Assembly: GCA_947258805.1 (NCBI GenBank)
Contig: CAMYJV010000054.1
Span: 1-30,625 of the forward strand
Reading direction: 5' to 3'
Length of the DNA: 30,625 nt
Origin: an uncultured Gammaproteobacteria bacterium
GTDB taxonomy: Bacteria > Pseudomonadota > Gammaproteobacteria > GCA-2729495
A program made the translations under genes and the position numbers. Shown here piece by piece: positions 9,701 to 15,982 of this stretch. The notes under the pieces are model-generated. The model had not been told where the DNA came from. It saw only the letters and a program-made list of their open reading frames with translations, and searched no databases. Positions within the stretch are counted from its first letter, which is position 1. The number at the start of each line of letters is the position of its first letter.

Positions 9701-9931
9701 GCCGCTGCGCAGCGCCCACAGGAACGACTCGAACCACTGCTCGCGTTCAGCCTCCGCTTCGACATCCGCCAACGCCCGGGCCACCCGCTTGTAGGTGTCG
9801 TCCATGGTTTCGTCCACCACGTCACCGGACTTGGACTTAAGCCGGTACTTCGTGTCCCAGATGTCCATGGACGCTTCCTGGAAGCCGATGGCGGAGACCT
9901 TGACCTGACTGACCTGCGCTGCAGTTTTCAT
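6704..9931 (-). CDS. nrdJa: Adenosylcobalamin-dependent ribonucleotide reductase, catalytic subunit NrdJa, containing an intein
   Basis: Catalyses reduction of ribonucleotides to deoxyribonucleotides using coenzyme B12 to generate the thiyl radical; independent of oxygen. The 1075-residue precursor is 714 residues of reductase plus a 361-residue intein. Family landmarks: DIWDTKYRLKSKSG near the start, INCTVSG (redox Cys, about residue 102), KAGCGIGYEFSTLRP, AGGRRGAQMG, ENIRATNP followed after the intein by CGEQPLPPYGSC (catalytic Cys and second redox Cys), and a C-terminus LFDALKEGYYGKF. I chose ATG 9931 because family members have a short extension before DIWD; ATG 9868 has a better ribosome-binding site (AGGA, 7 nt) and is an alternative. 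The open frame to 10114 lacks family similarity and crosses the NrdR box. Its partner subunit NrdJb follows downstream. Confidence 0.95.
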   Translation of the reverse strand: MKTAAQVSQVKVSAIGFQEASMDIWDTKYRLKSKSGDVVDETMDDTYKRVARALADVEAEAEREQWFESFLWALRSGAVPAGRIVSNAGARHHKPATSTINCTVSGIIGDSMHDILDKVHEAGLTLKAGCGIGYEFSTLRPKGAYVSGAGAYTSGPLSFMDIYDKMCFTVSSAGGRRGAQMGTFDVGHPDVLDFIRAKREDGRLRQFNLSLLITDDFVNAVRANGEWALAFPIDQREYDQSDIDLDDSEQVLWRDWPANGYVTNEQGQVACKIFRKLPARRLWDMIMASTYDFAEPGFVLVDRVNEMNNNWFCENIRATNPCVTADTWVQTVDGPRQVAELVGRPFTALLDGEAWPAAPEGFFQTATKPIVRLETAGGCSLRLTEDHRVRRVVRFDADATETDWCAAGELRPGDRVLLNDHRAHAHWPGAFGREEGYLLGLLRGEAGQIATTDASIRLGEAAAVANGSTAPVAAGTQRLRSAAEGAARAMVAHAAGIGWQAQTDTGQSELTVPGLGRVAAALDLAADAAALTAGVEKTSSEFYRGFLKAAFDLRGELVAEGSAGPAIRYTDVRDDALPGIQRMLLRLGIVARRSGQRSSAVTGGCLWIAASNLAQFAKLIGFSDAERSERLQDALTHPAIIQGTERFVARVKAVEADGSEAVYDCQVPGINAFDANGIWAHNCGEQPLPPYGSCLLGSVNLTKFVADPFTDKAQFDWDNFRKVVKVFTRMLDNVVEVNGLPLEGQRHEIFRKRRHGMGFLGLGSTVTMLRMKYGSTASVEFTETVARELAQAGWETGLELAREKGAAPIMLEDFRVTPEMLRRRPEMAADGWQAGDKVPGRVLHARYSRYMQRMAEVAPELVKELEQTGARFTHHSSIAPTGTISLSLANNASNGIEPSFAHHYFRNVIREGRKTKEKVDVYSFEMLAYRELINTRAMPESDKPGEQLPEYFVTADGITPTEHVEIQAAAQKWVDSSISKTANVPTEFPYEEFKDIYLYAHEKGLKGCTTFRFNPEAFQGVLVKEKDLQNTTYTFVLEDGTEIEARGDQEVEYDGEIHTAANLFDALKEGYYGKF
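7886..8968 (-). other. Intein in NrdJa with degenerate LAGLIDADG endonuclease domain
   Basis: An in-frame 361-residue protein-splicing element between exteins ending ATNP and beginning CGEQPL. Splicing residues are all visible: Cys1 (CVTADTWVQTVDG, block A), TEDH at 63-66 (block B), a VYDCQVPGINAFDANG block F at about 341-356, and the terminal HN at 360-361 followed by Cys+1. It should therefore be a class 1 splicing-competent intein. Between the splicing halves lie two LAGLIDADG-like helices: EGYLLGLLRGEAG (114-126) and FYRGFLKAAFDLRG (221-234). In the first the catalytic Asp is replaced by Glu; in the second the penultimate Asp is replaced by Arg. The homing endonuclease is thus probably inactive. 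Base composition resembles the host gene, suggesting long residence. Confidence 0.93.
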
Positions 9932-10052
9932 TGCGACGAAACAACCCCGTATCTGAAGGCGGCCCGGGCCTGCCAAGCCGCGAGTCGCTGCCGTTTTGTC
10001 GGGTTCACCCCTGACCCGTTCCCCTTTTTCAACGGACAGTCGTCCCCTGCAG

Positions 10053-10080
10053 CCACGAGCAACACCCTCGGTCCTCGTGG
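10053..10080 (-). other. Hairpin in the nrdJa leader
   Basis: CCACGAG and CTCGTGG form a 7-bp perfect stem with a 14-nt loop inside the roughly 200-nt leader between the predicted nrdJa transcription start (about 10131) and ATG 9931. No B12-box-like sequence is seen, so I do not call a riboswitch. Confidence 0.35.
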
Positions 10081-10108
10081 CCGATACGACGGTCCTGAAG
10101 AAAATCGC

Positions 10109-10128
10109 CGGCACAAGATATTGTGCCG
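10109..10128 (-). promoter_or_regulatory. NrdR box at the nrdJa transcription start
   Basis: The near-perfect palindrome CGGCACAAGATATTGTGCCG matches the NrdR repressor box pattern (ACAC-A-TATAT-GTGT type). It lies immediately after the -10 element of the nrdJa promoter, covering the predicted start of transcription, where an ATP/dATP-responsive repressor would block initiation. Confidence 0.72.
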
Positions 10129-10137
10129 ACGTCCGCT

Positions 10138-10166
10138 AGATTATGACTCCGGGAAAATTCTGTCAA
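10138..10166 (-). promoter_or_regulatory. Sigma70 promoter of nrdJa-nrdJb
   Basis: On the minus strand TTGACA (10166-10161, perfect -35), a 17-bp spacer and TAATCT (10143-10138, -10). It sits directly upstream of the NrdR box and faces nrdJa. An AT-rich tract at about 10185-10240 lies just upstream and could act as an UP element. Confidence 0.65.
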
Positions 10167-10287
10167 GGGCTTCCTTGCTTTTGGCTTCCGATCTCTTTAT
10201 TTTTAAAAACAATAACTTATCAATCTTTTCAAAAACAGCCGGCAGAACAACATGCATTGTCTGTAGTGTGGTCGCCAGCCACGCCAA

Positions 10288-10304
10288 CCACAACATCTTG
10301 TGTT
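10288..10304. promoter_or_regulatory. Second NrdR-like palindrome, distal
   Basis: CCACAACATCTTGTGTT has the same ACAA-N-AT-N-TTGT core as the proximal box. It lies 177 bp away from it, on the degQ side of the 10132-10505 gap, instead of the usual 31-42 bp spacing. A weaker palindrome ACAACATGCATTGT (10247-10260) is centred 42 bp from it. The remainder of the gap holds the AT-rich tract and no recognisable gene. Confidence 0.4.
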
Positions 10305-10505
10305 CAGCCTATACCCGGATAATCCCCAGCTTTTCCACCGGATATTCCATTGGAGGGCCCCAGACGGGCGCCACCGTTGCGACCAAAGCCGGCACCGGCG
10401 CATCCAGACAGGGACTCATGGGCGAAACCCTGCATCACCGCAGCCGGCGCCGCGACCCGCTATGATTCGCCTCTTGTCCACCGTTTTCCCGGGAAACAAT
10501 CCAGC

Positions 10506-11879
10506 ATGACGACCAAGCTAAAGCTGCGGGACGCCCTCGCCGCCACGACCCTGTTGTTCGCGTCCTCCGCATGGGCCGCTTTACCCGCCAAGCTAGGCGA
10601 CCAGGAGTTGCCAAGTCTCGCCCCATTGGTGAAGGAGGTCTCGCCGGCCGTGGTCAATATTGCGACCCAGGGCACCCGGGAAGCGCCGAACAACCCGCTG
10701 ATGGACGACCCGTTCTTCCGCCGTTTCTTCGGTTTCCCGGAACGGCAGAACCAGCGCCCGGTGCGCAGCGCCGGCTCTGGCGTCATCATCGACGCTAGTA
10801 AGGGCTACATCATTACTAACCACCACGTTGTCGAAAACGCCGACAAGATCGAGGTAACGCTGGTAGACGATCGATCCTTCAGCGCTGAAGTGGTGGGCTC
10901 GGACCCCGGCACCGATATCGCGGTGCTCAAGGTTGAAGATGCGAAAAATCTGACGGCAATGGACCTCGGCGATTCCGAACGCATCGAAGTAGGCGACTTC
11001 GTGCTGGCCATCGGCAACCCCTTCGGTCTGCAACACACGGTGACCTCGGGAATCATCAGTGCGCTCGGCAGGCGCGGCATCAGTCGTGACGGCTACGAAG
11101 ATTTCATTCAGACCGACGCGTCCATCAATCCCGGCAACTCGGGCGGTGCCCTCGTCAACCTGGACGGCCAACTGATTGGCGTGAACTCGGCGATCTTCAG
11201 CAACAGCGGCGGCAACATCGGGATTGGCTTTGCGATTCCGGTGAATATCGCCAAGTCGATCATGCTGCAGCTCATCGAGTTCGGTGAAGTCCGCCGCGGC
11301 CTGCTGGGTGTCAGCATCAGCGACTTCAACGCCGAAACCGCCGAAGCTATCGGCGCCGGTGAGGGCATCCAGGGCGCCCTGGTGCAGGAAGTCGTGGCCG
11401 GATCTGCCGCCGAAACCGCCGGCCTCAAGGTGGGCGACATCATCGTCGAAGTCGATGGTGAAGAAATCACCAGCGCCAACGATCTGCGCAACACCATTGG
11501 CCTGCGTCGCAGCGGTGAGGCCGTGAAGATTCAGGCGGTGCGCGACGGCAAGCGCAAGAAGTTCAATGCCGAGCTGCAGGAACTGGCGTCCATGCAGCAG
11601 ATGTCTGCAGAAGACGTCCACCCGGGGCTGGCCGGCGCGGAACTGGCCGACTACCCCGATGAAATCGAGCGGCTCGGTGCTGGTGCGGTGCGCGTTGACA
11701 GCACGGCGCCCGGCAGCCCGGCAGCCATGCGTGGGCTCGAGGAAGGTGACCTGATCATTTCCGTGAACCGCGTGCGGGTTCGGTCCGTGAAGGAAATGCA
11801 GGAGGTCGCCAGCGGGCAGAACCTGCTGATCCTGGGTCTCCGGCGCGGCAATCGTGACCTGCTGCTGCAAGTGAAATAA
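10506..11879 (+). CDS. degQ: Periplasmic trypsin-like serine protease with two PDZ domains (DegQ/DegP type)
   Basis: 457 residues; an envelope quality-control protease and chaperone. A Sec signal peptide covers about residues 1-25 (ATTLLFASSAWA). The protease domain has the catalytic triad His107 (TNHHVVENAD), Asp137 (GSDPGTDIAVL) and Ser212 (NPGNSGGALVN). The first PDZ domain is at about 265-355 (RRGLLGVSISDF, VVAGSAAETAGLKVGDIIVEVDG) and the second runs to the end (PGSPAAMRGLEEGDLIISVN). Length and two PDZ domains fit DegQ/DegP; it lacks the long DegP Q-linker, so DegQ/MucD-type is preferred. ATG 10506 is used because the signal peptide starts there; the in-frame extension to 10350 is not protein-like. 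The promoter is not obvious; TATGAT at 10461-10466 lacks a good -35. Confidence 0.93.
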   Translation: MTTKLKLRDALAATTLLFASSAWAALPAKLGDQELPSLAPLVKEVSPAVVNIATQGTREAPNNPLMDDPFFRRFFGFPERQNQRPVRSAGSGVIIDASKGYIITNHHVVENADKIEVTLVDDRSFSAEVVGSDPGTDIAVLKVEDAKNLTAMDLGDSERIEVGDFVLAIGNPFGLQHTVTSGIISALGRRGISRDGYEDFIQTDASINPGNSGGALVNLDGQLIGVNSAIFSNSGGNIGIGFAIPVNIAKSIMLQLIEFGEVRRGLLGVSISDFNAETAEAIGAGEGIQGALVQEVVAGSAAETAGLKVGDIIVEVDGEEITSANDLRNTIGLRRSGEAVKIQAVRDGKRKKFNAELQELASMQQMSAEDVHPGLAGAELADYPDEIERLGAGAVRVDSTAPGSPAAMRGLEEGDLIISVNRVRVRSVKEMQEVASGQNLLILGLRRGNRDLLLQVK

Positions 11880-11894
11880 CCCGCCGCTCCTGCC

Positions 11895-12860
11895 ATGAAT
11901 GCGCAGTCAGCAACCGCAGGCGGCACGATTTGCGTGCTCGGCGGCACCGGCTTCCTCGGCTCAAGGGTGGTGGCTCACCTGGCTGCGGCCGGCTACCGCC
12001 TGCGGCTGCCCACGCGCGATACGGCGCGGGCGCGCCACCTGGCGGTATTACCCAACGCGCGATTATTGTGCGCCGACGTGCACGACCCGGACACGCTGGC
12101 GCGCCTGGTGGCCGGCTGCGACCGGGTCATCAACCTGGTGGGCATCCTGAACGAAGCCGGCTATGACGGCAGCGGATTCCAACACGCCCATGCCGAGCTG
12201 ACCGCGAAGCTGGTGCGCGCGTGCGAAACAGCCGGCGTGCCAAAACTGGTTCAGGTCAGCGCGCTGAACGCCCATGTGAACGGCCCGAGCCACTATCTGC
12301 GTTCCAAGGGCCAGGCCGAGGCGGCCATCGCCAGTGCAGAGTCCCTGCGCTGGACGATATTGCAGCCATCGGTAATTTTTGGTCCCGGCGATTCTTTCCT
12401 GAACCGCTTTGCAGGTTTGCTGGGCCAGCTGCCGCTGGCGCTGCCGCTGGCCTGCCCCAACGCACGCTTCGCGCCGGTGCACGTCGACGACGTCGTCGGC
12501 GCAGTGGCCCTGGCGGTTCGCGACGGCGCTACGGATGGGCGTACTTATGAGCTTTGCGGGCCGGAGATCTACACGCTGCGTGAACTCGTGCAGATGATTG
12601 CTGCGGCGACGGACCGGCGACGCTGGATCATTGGTCTGCCTGGTTGGGTGGCGCGCCTGCAGGCCCGCGTCATGGAGCGGCTGCCCGGGAAAATTTTCAC
12701 GCTGGACAACTACCGGTCCCTGGGCGTGCCGAGCGTCTGCCGCAGCAACGGTTGCGCCGAACTCGGCATCGCGCCGCGCTCCCTGCAGCTCAATCTGGCC
12801 GCCTGCCTGGGCGTGCCGCCACCGCCGGCAGACAATTCTCCGACCGCGCCGGCGCACTGA
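11895..12860 (+). CDS. Complex I NDUFA9-like atypical SDR, NAD(P)-binding protein
   Basis: 321 residues with an N-terminal Rossmann fold (ICVLGGTGFLGSRVVAHL, GxxGxxG type), INLVGIL after the fourth strand, YLRSKGQAE in the place of the SDR YxxxK motif, and a substrate half ending with RFAPVHVDDVVGAV. This is the atypical extended-SDR family related to NADH:ubiquinone oxidoreductase subunit NDUFA9. In bacteria the family's reaction is mostly unknown; links to quinone or respiratory-chain function are by homology only. It starts 15 bp after degQ, so co-transcription is likely. Its last 71 bp overlap the 3' end of the convergent aminopeptidase gene. Confidence 0.85.
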   Translation: MNAQSATAGGTICVLGGTGFLGSRVVAHLAAAGYRLRLPTRDTARARHLAVLPNARLLCADVHDPDTLARLVAGCDRVINLVGILNEAGYDGSGFQHAHAELTAKLVRACETAGVPKLVQVSALNAHVNGPSHYLRSKGQAEAAIASAESLRWTILQPSVIFGPGDSFLNRFAGLLGQLPLALPLACPNARFAPVHVDDVVGAVALAVRDGATDGRTYELCGPEIYTLRELVQMIAAATDRRRWIIGLPGWVARLQARVMERLPGKIFTLDNYRSLGVPSVCRSNGCAELGIAPRSLQLNLAACLGVPPPPADNSPTAPAH

Positions 12861-13938
12861 CTGCTACCTGCCCCAGCGCCTCCAGCGCAGCTGTCCGCGC
12901 ATCGCCGTCTTTGTTGCCGATGACCTCGGCCGCCGCGTAGAACGCCGGGAAATCGCCACCCTGCTGCGCCAGCAGCGCGGCGAAGGCCGGGACGTACTGG
13001 TCGTAGGTGGCCAGGGCGGCAAGGCTGGCGTTATTCAGCTCCGGCCCGAACCAGCCGTCGAAATACGGCGGCCCCGCCCAAACCGCGCGCAATGCCTGGT
13101 AGTCGGCCCGGATGTTGTCCATTGCCGCGCTCTTGCCGGCGGCCAGCGCGTCGACATTATCGGTCCCGGCATACACCACCTCTAGCTGCATCCGGCCGCG
13201 GCCGAGTACCTCGCGCACCGCGTCCCGCCGGGCGAGCCAGCGTTCGTACCTGCACAGTCCGTCGCCGTCGCCGCGCCCGCGCAGCCAGCGCCGGATGCCC
13301 GCCTGCTCTACGGCGCTGGCAAATGATTCGTTGAAGGCGGAATCGCCGGCGATATACAGCTGCTGGTGGGCAAGCTCATGGAAGATCAACCCGGCCAGGC
13401 GATAGTCCGGCATGCGCAGCATGACATTGGTCAGCGGGTCGGCGAATTTGCCCAGCGTGGAATAGGCTGTCGCGCCGCCGACGAAAACGTCGTCGCCGTA
13501 AGCCGCGCGCCCGGCCGCAAATTCCCGTGCATCGGCCTCGGCGAAATAGCCGCGATAGCTGACGCAGCCGGCCACGGGGAAACACCAGGTGCGCGGCTCC
13601 AGCGACCATTCTGGCGCTGCGACCACGTTCCAGACCAGGTAAGACCGGCCGGTGTCGGCGTACTGTCGATAGCTGCCATTGTCAGGCAAGCCCAGCTCCG
13701 CGTGCGCGAAGTCCACCGCTTGCTGGGCGAATTCCAGCTGTTCACGGGTTTTGGCCGCGGTGTCAGGGTCGGCCAACACTTCGGCGACCGGCTCACGCTG
13801 CCCCATCAGCTCCATGTGGCCGCGCATGGCCTGCCAGTAGTAACAGCCCCCCAGGGCCATGCAAGCCATCGCCAACAAGGCAAGGCGCGGCAGGCGGCGC
13901 AGCGCAGGACCCGGGCGAGTGAGACATTCAACCAACAT
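12790..13938 (-). CDS. Putative zinc aminopeptidase lipoprotein (PF10023-like)
   Basis: 382 residues. An N-terminal signal ends in a lipobox (MACMALGGC, Cys32), so the protein is probably lipid-anchored in the envelope. A zinc-peptidase motif HELAHQ is at 187-192, followed by NESFAS (203-208), where the Glu can be the third zinc ligand, as in gluzincin-type enzymes. This matches the putative aminopeptidase family found beside cca in gammaproteobacteria; the substrate is unknown. It is divergent from cca with only 33 bp between starts, so any shared promoter is very compact. The 3' end overlaps the convergent NDUFA9-like gene. The last 20 residues are low-complexity and may be an extension past the conserved domain. 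Confidence 0.82.
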   Translation of the reverse strand: MLVECLTRPGPALRRLPRLALLAMACMALGGCYYWQAMRGHMELMGQREPVAEVLADPDTAAKTREQLEFAQQAVDFAHAELGLPDNGSYRQYADTGRSYLVWNVVAAPEWSLEPRTWCFPVAGCVSYRGYFAEADAREFAAGRAAYGDDVFVGGATAYSTLGKFADPLTNVMLRMPDYRLAGLIFHELAHQQLYIAGDSAFNESFASAVEQAGIRRWLRGRGDGDGLCRYERWLARRDAVREVLGRGRMQLEVVYAGTDNVDALAAGKSAAMDNIRADYQALRAVWAGPPYFDGWFGPELNNASLAALATYDQYVPAFAALLAQQGGDFPAFYAAAEVIGNKDGDARTAALEALGQVAVSAPARSENCLPAVAARPGRRPD

Positions 13939-13971
13939 GCGAGATCAACAGATAGCTCTTAGAATGCAGCC

Positions 13972-14955
13972 ATGCAAACCTACCTCGTCGGCGGTGCGGT
14001 GCGCGACCGCCTGCTTGGCGAACCGGCCGCTGAACGCGACTGGGTCGTCGTGGGCGCGACGCCGGCGGAACTCGAACAGGCCGGCTTCCGCCGCGTGGGC
14101 CGCAGTTTTCCGGTATTTCTGCACCCGGACACGGGTGAGGAATACGCGCTGGCGCGCACCGAACGCAAGACCGGCCCCGGCTACCACGGCTTCGAATTCT
14201 GCACCGACTCCGGCGTGACCCTCGAGCAGGACCTCCAGCGCCGCGACCTGACCATCAATGCGATCGCCGAAAACGCCGACGGCGAATTGATCGACCCATG
14301 GGGCGGCCAGCGGGATCTCGACGCCCGCCTGCTCAGGCACGTAGACGACGCTTTCCGCGAAGACCCGGTGCGCATTCTGCGCGTGGCAAGATTCGCGGCC
14401 CGATTTCACCGGCTGGGATTCCGCATCGCCGCTGACACGCTCCAGCTCATGACGGAGATGGTGGCGGCGGGTGAAGTGTCTGCGCTAATGCCGGAACGGG
14501 TCTGGAAAGAAACCGACACCGCGCTGGGCACGGATCACCCCGAGGTCTTCTTCCAGGTACTCCGTGACTGCGGCGCCCTGAGGATCATCTACCCGGAACT
14601 GGAGGCGCTGTTCGGCGTGCCGCAACCCGAGCGCTATCACCCCGAGATCGATACCGGCGTTCACACGCTGATGTGCCTGCAGCAGGCAACGCGACTCAAC
14701 GCCAGCCGGGAGGTGCGTTACGCAGTGCTGGTGCATGATCTCGGCAAGGCCACCACGTCGCCCGACCTGTGGCCGAGCCATCCTGCCCACGAGCAGCGCA
14801 GCGTGGAACTGGCGCGCCTGCTATCCCGCCGCATTGGCGTCCCACGCCCCGCAGCCGTCACCGCCGGGGATCTGAAGGACTCGGGGCTCGAAGGCGAAGC
14901 CCTCGGCCAAGCCATGCGCGAGGCCCGCCAGCAAGCCATCGCCGCCATCAAATAA
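13972..14955 (+). CDS. cca: CCA-adding tRNA nucleotidyltransferase with an internal deletion
   Basis: Adds or repairs the 3' CCA of tRNA. The nucleotidyltransferase head is complete ([46 protein letters not shown], and [18 protein letters not shown]). The HD-domain start is present ([24 protein letters not shown]). After LLSRRIGVP the sequence jumps within a few residues to the normal C-terminus ([16 protein letters not shown]...AAIK). Compared from memory with E. coli Cca (412 residues), about 85 residues are missing in frame, taking the second half of the HD domain and part of the tail. The product is 327 residues. The first active-site carboxylate of the DxD pair is Glu21 here (ERDW), possibly a natural variant. 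CCA addition may persist, since the head is intact; HD phosphohydrolase activity is doubtful. Confidence 0.88.
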   Translation: MQTYLVGGAVRDRLLGEPAAERDWVVVGATPAELEQAGFRRVGRSFPVFLHPDTGEEYALARTERKTGPGYHGFEFCTDSGVTLEQDLQRRDLTINAIAENADGELIDPWGGQRDLDARLLRHVDDAFREDPVRILRVARFAARFHRLGFRIAADTLQLMTEMVAAGEVSALMPERVWKETDTALGTDHPEVFFQVLRDCGALRIIYPELEALFGVPQPERYHPEIDTGVHTLMCLQQATRLNASREVRYAVLVHDLGKATTSPDLWPSHPAHEQRSVELARLLSRRIGVPRPAAVTAGDLKDSGLEGEALGQAMREARQQAIAAIK

Positions 14956-14993
14956 TCCGTCTGGCAGTGCCCGACTCCGTCCCGCTCGCCCCA

Positions 14994-15014
14994 CCCCACC
15001 GATTGCTGGTGGGG
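14994..15014. other. Hairpin between cca and uppP
   Basis: CCCCACC / GGTGGGG, a 7-bp stem with a 7-nt loop in the 110-bp convergent gap. There is no T-run downstream on either strand, so it is not a classical intrinsic terminator, though it may stabilise mRNA 3' ends. Confidence 0.4.
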
Positions 15015-15065
15015 AAAAACACCCGCCACGCGATCCCGGGCGGTGCGGCAGGCCGGAAGGGCTTC

Positions 15066-15866
15066 CTACCAGAACACCACCACAATCACCGCCGCCAAAA
15101 TCAATCGATAGACCACAAACGGCACCATCCCAATCCGCTGAATCGCCGCCAGGAACAACGTGATACACAGCCACGCACTCACCGCCGCAACCACAAGGCC
15201 CAGCGCAATCCCTCCCCAAGGTACCGGCCCAACAGACTGCAACAACTCAACCAGCTCCAGCAGCGATGCCCCGGCAATGGCCGGAATCGCCAACAGGAAC
15301 GAGAAGCGTGCCGCAGTCTCCCGATCCAGGCCGAGGGCCAGGCCTGCGGTCATCGTGATGCCCGAACGAGACGTTCCGGGAATCAGCGCAAGCACCTGCG
15401 CAAGACCGATCAGCACCCCGAGGCGCAGGTTGACGGCACCCAGGCGCCCCACGCGGTCCGGTCGCCGGTCGGCGACCCACAGCAGCACGCCGAAAAAAGC
15501 CGTCGCGCCGGCAATCACCAGGGGAGAACGCAAGGTGGTGCCCACCACGTCCTCCAGGAACAGCCCGGCAACGACCAGCGGGACGGTGGCCGCCAGCAGG
15601 GTCCAGCCCAGCTGGGCGTCCTGCACGTCGTGGGGCCGGCGCAGCACCGCGCGGGTCCAGCCCGTCAGGATCGCGACGACTTCGGCACGGAAGTAGTAGA
15701 CGACCGCCAGCAGAGTGCCCAGGTGTACGGCCACGTCGAAGGCCAGGCCCTGATCAGCCCAGCCGAGAAACCGCGGCACCAGGATCAGGTGCGCGGAGCT
15801 AGAGATCGGCAGGAACTCGGTGATGCCCTGGACCAGCGCCAGGATAATGGCGTGCAGGCTATCCAC
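15066..15866 (-). CDS. uppP: Undecaprenyl-diphosphate phosphatase (BacA/UppP)
   Basis: Inner-membrane enzyme that dephosphorylates undecaprenyl diphosphate, recycling the lipid carrier for peptidoglycan and O-antigen; overexpression gives bacitracin resistance in other bacteria. 266 residues, the usual length. Both signature motifs are present: ALVQGITEFLPISSSAHL at the N-terminus and ALIPGTSRSGITM at about 165-177, with roughly eight hydrophobic segments. I chose the GTG at 15866 (VDSLHAIILAL) because family proteins start here and GGAG lies about 6 nt upstream; the longer frame to 15956 would translate the inverted repeat at 15892-15940. Confidence 0.93.
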   Translation of the reverse strand: MDSLHAIILALVQGITEFLPISSSAHLILVPRFLGWADQGLAFDVAVHLGTLLAVVYYFRAEVVAILTGWTRAVLRRPHDVQDAQLGWTLLAATVPLVVAGLFLEDVVGTTLRSPLVIAGATAFFGVLLWVADRRPDRVGRLGAVNLRLGVLIGLAQVLALIPGTSRSGITMTAGLALGLDRETAARFSFLLAIPAIAGASLLELVELLQSVGPVPWGGIALGLVVAAVSAWLCITLFLAAIQRIGMVPFVVYRLILAAVIVVVFW

Positions 15867-15891
15867 GGCCACTCCACAAAAAATGGAAAAG

Positions 15892-15940
15892 CGGGGACAT
15901 TCTGCTTTTTCCGCCAGGCGGAAAAAGCAGAATGTCCCCG
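15892..15940. repeat. Perfect 24-bp inverted repeat, REP/MITE-like element upstream of uppP
   Basis: Arms of 24 bp (15892-15915 and 15917-15940) are perfect reverse complements around a single A. The arm core is GGGGACATTCTGCTTTTTC. Its form, and its position between two genes, recall the short palindromes mobilised by REP-associated Y1 transposases, but no transposase is in the window and only one copy is seen. It lies 26 bp before the uppP start, inside its probable leader, so it could form a very stable RNA hairpin there. Confidence 0.75.
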
Positions 15941-15982
15941 GTGATTCTGGCGACAAACCCTAAACGAAGCGTGTCACCGCGA

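Noticed and set aside
9932..10131. Cobalamin riboswitch upstream of the B12-dependent reductase
   Set aside because: No B12 box or matching core helices could be found in the leader.
10593..11870. 425-codon open frame antisense to the DegQ-type protease
   Set aside because: A GC-rich shadow: the plus strand has a complete protease with catalytic triad and PDZ domains, and the antisense text is His/Gln/Asp-rich with no domain.
14994..15014. Intrinsic terminator after cca
   Set aside because: The stem is good but it is followed by As, and the opposite strand also lacks a U-tract.
14769..15944. 391-codon plus-strand frame opposite uppP
   Set aside because: Composition is Arg/His/Gln-rich and non-globular; uppP on the other strand has both signature motifs.
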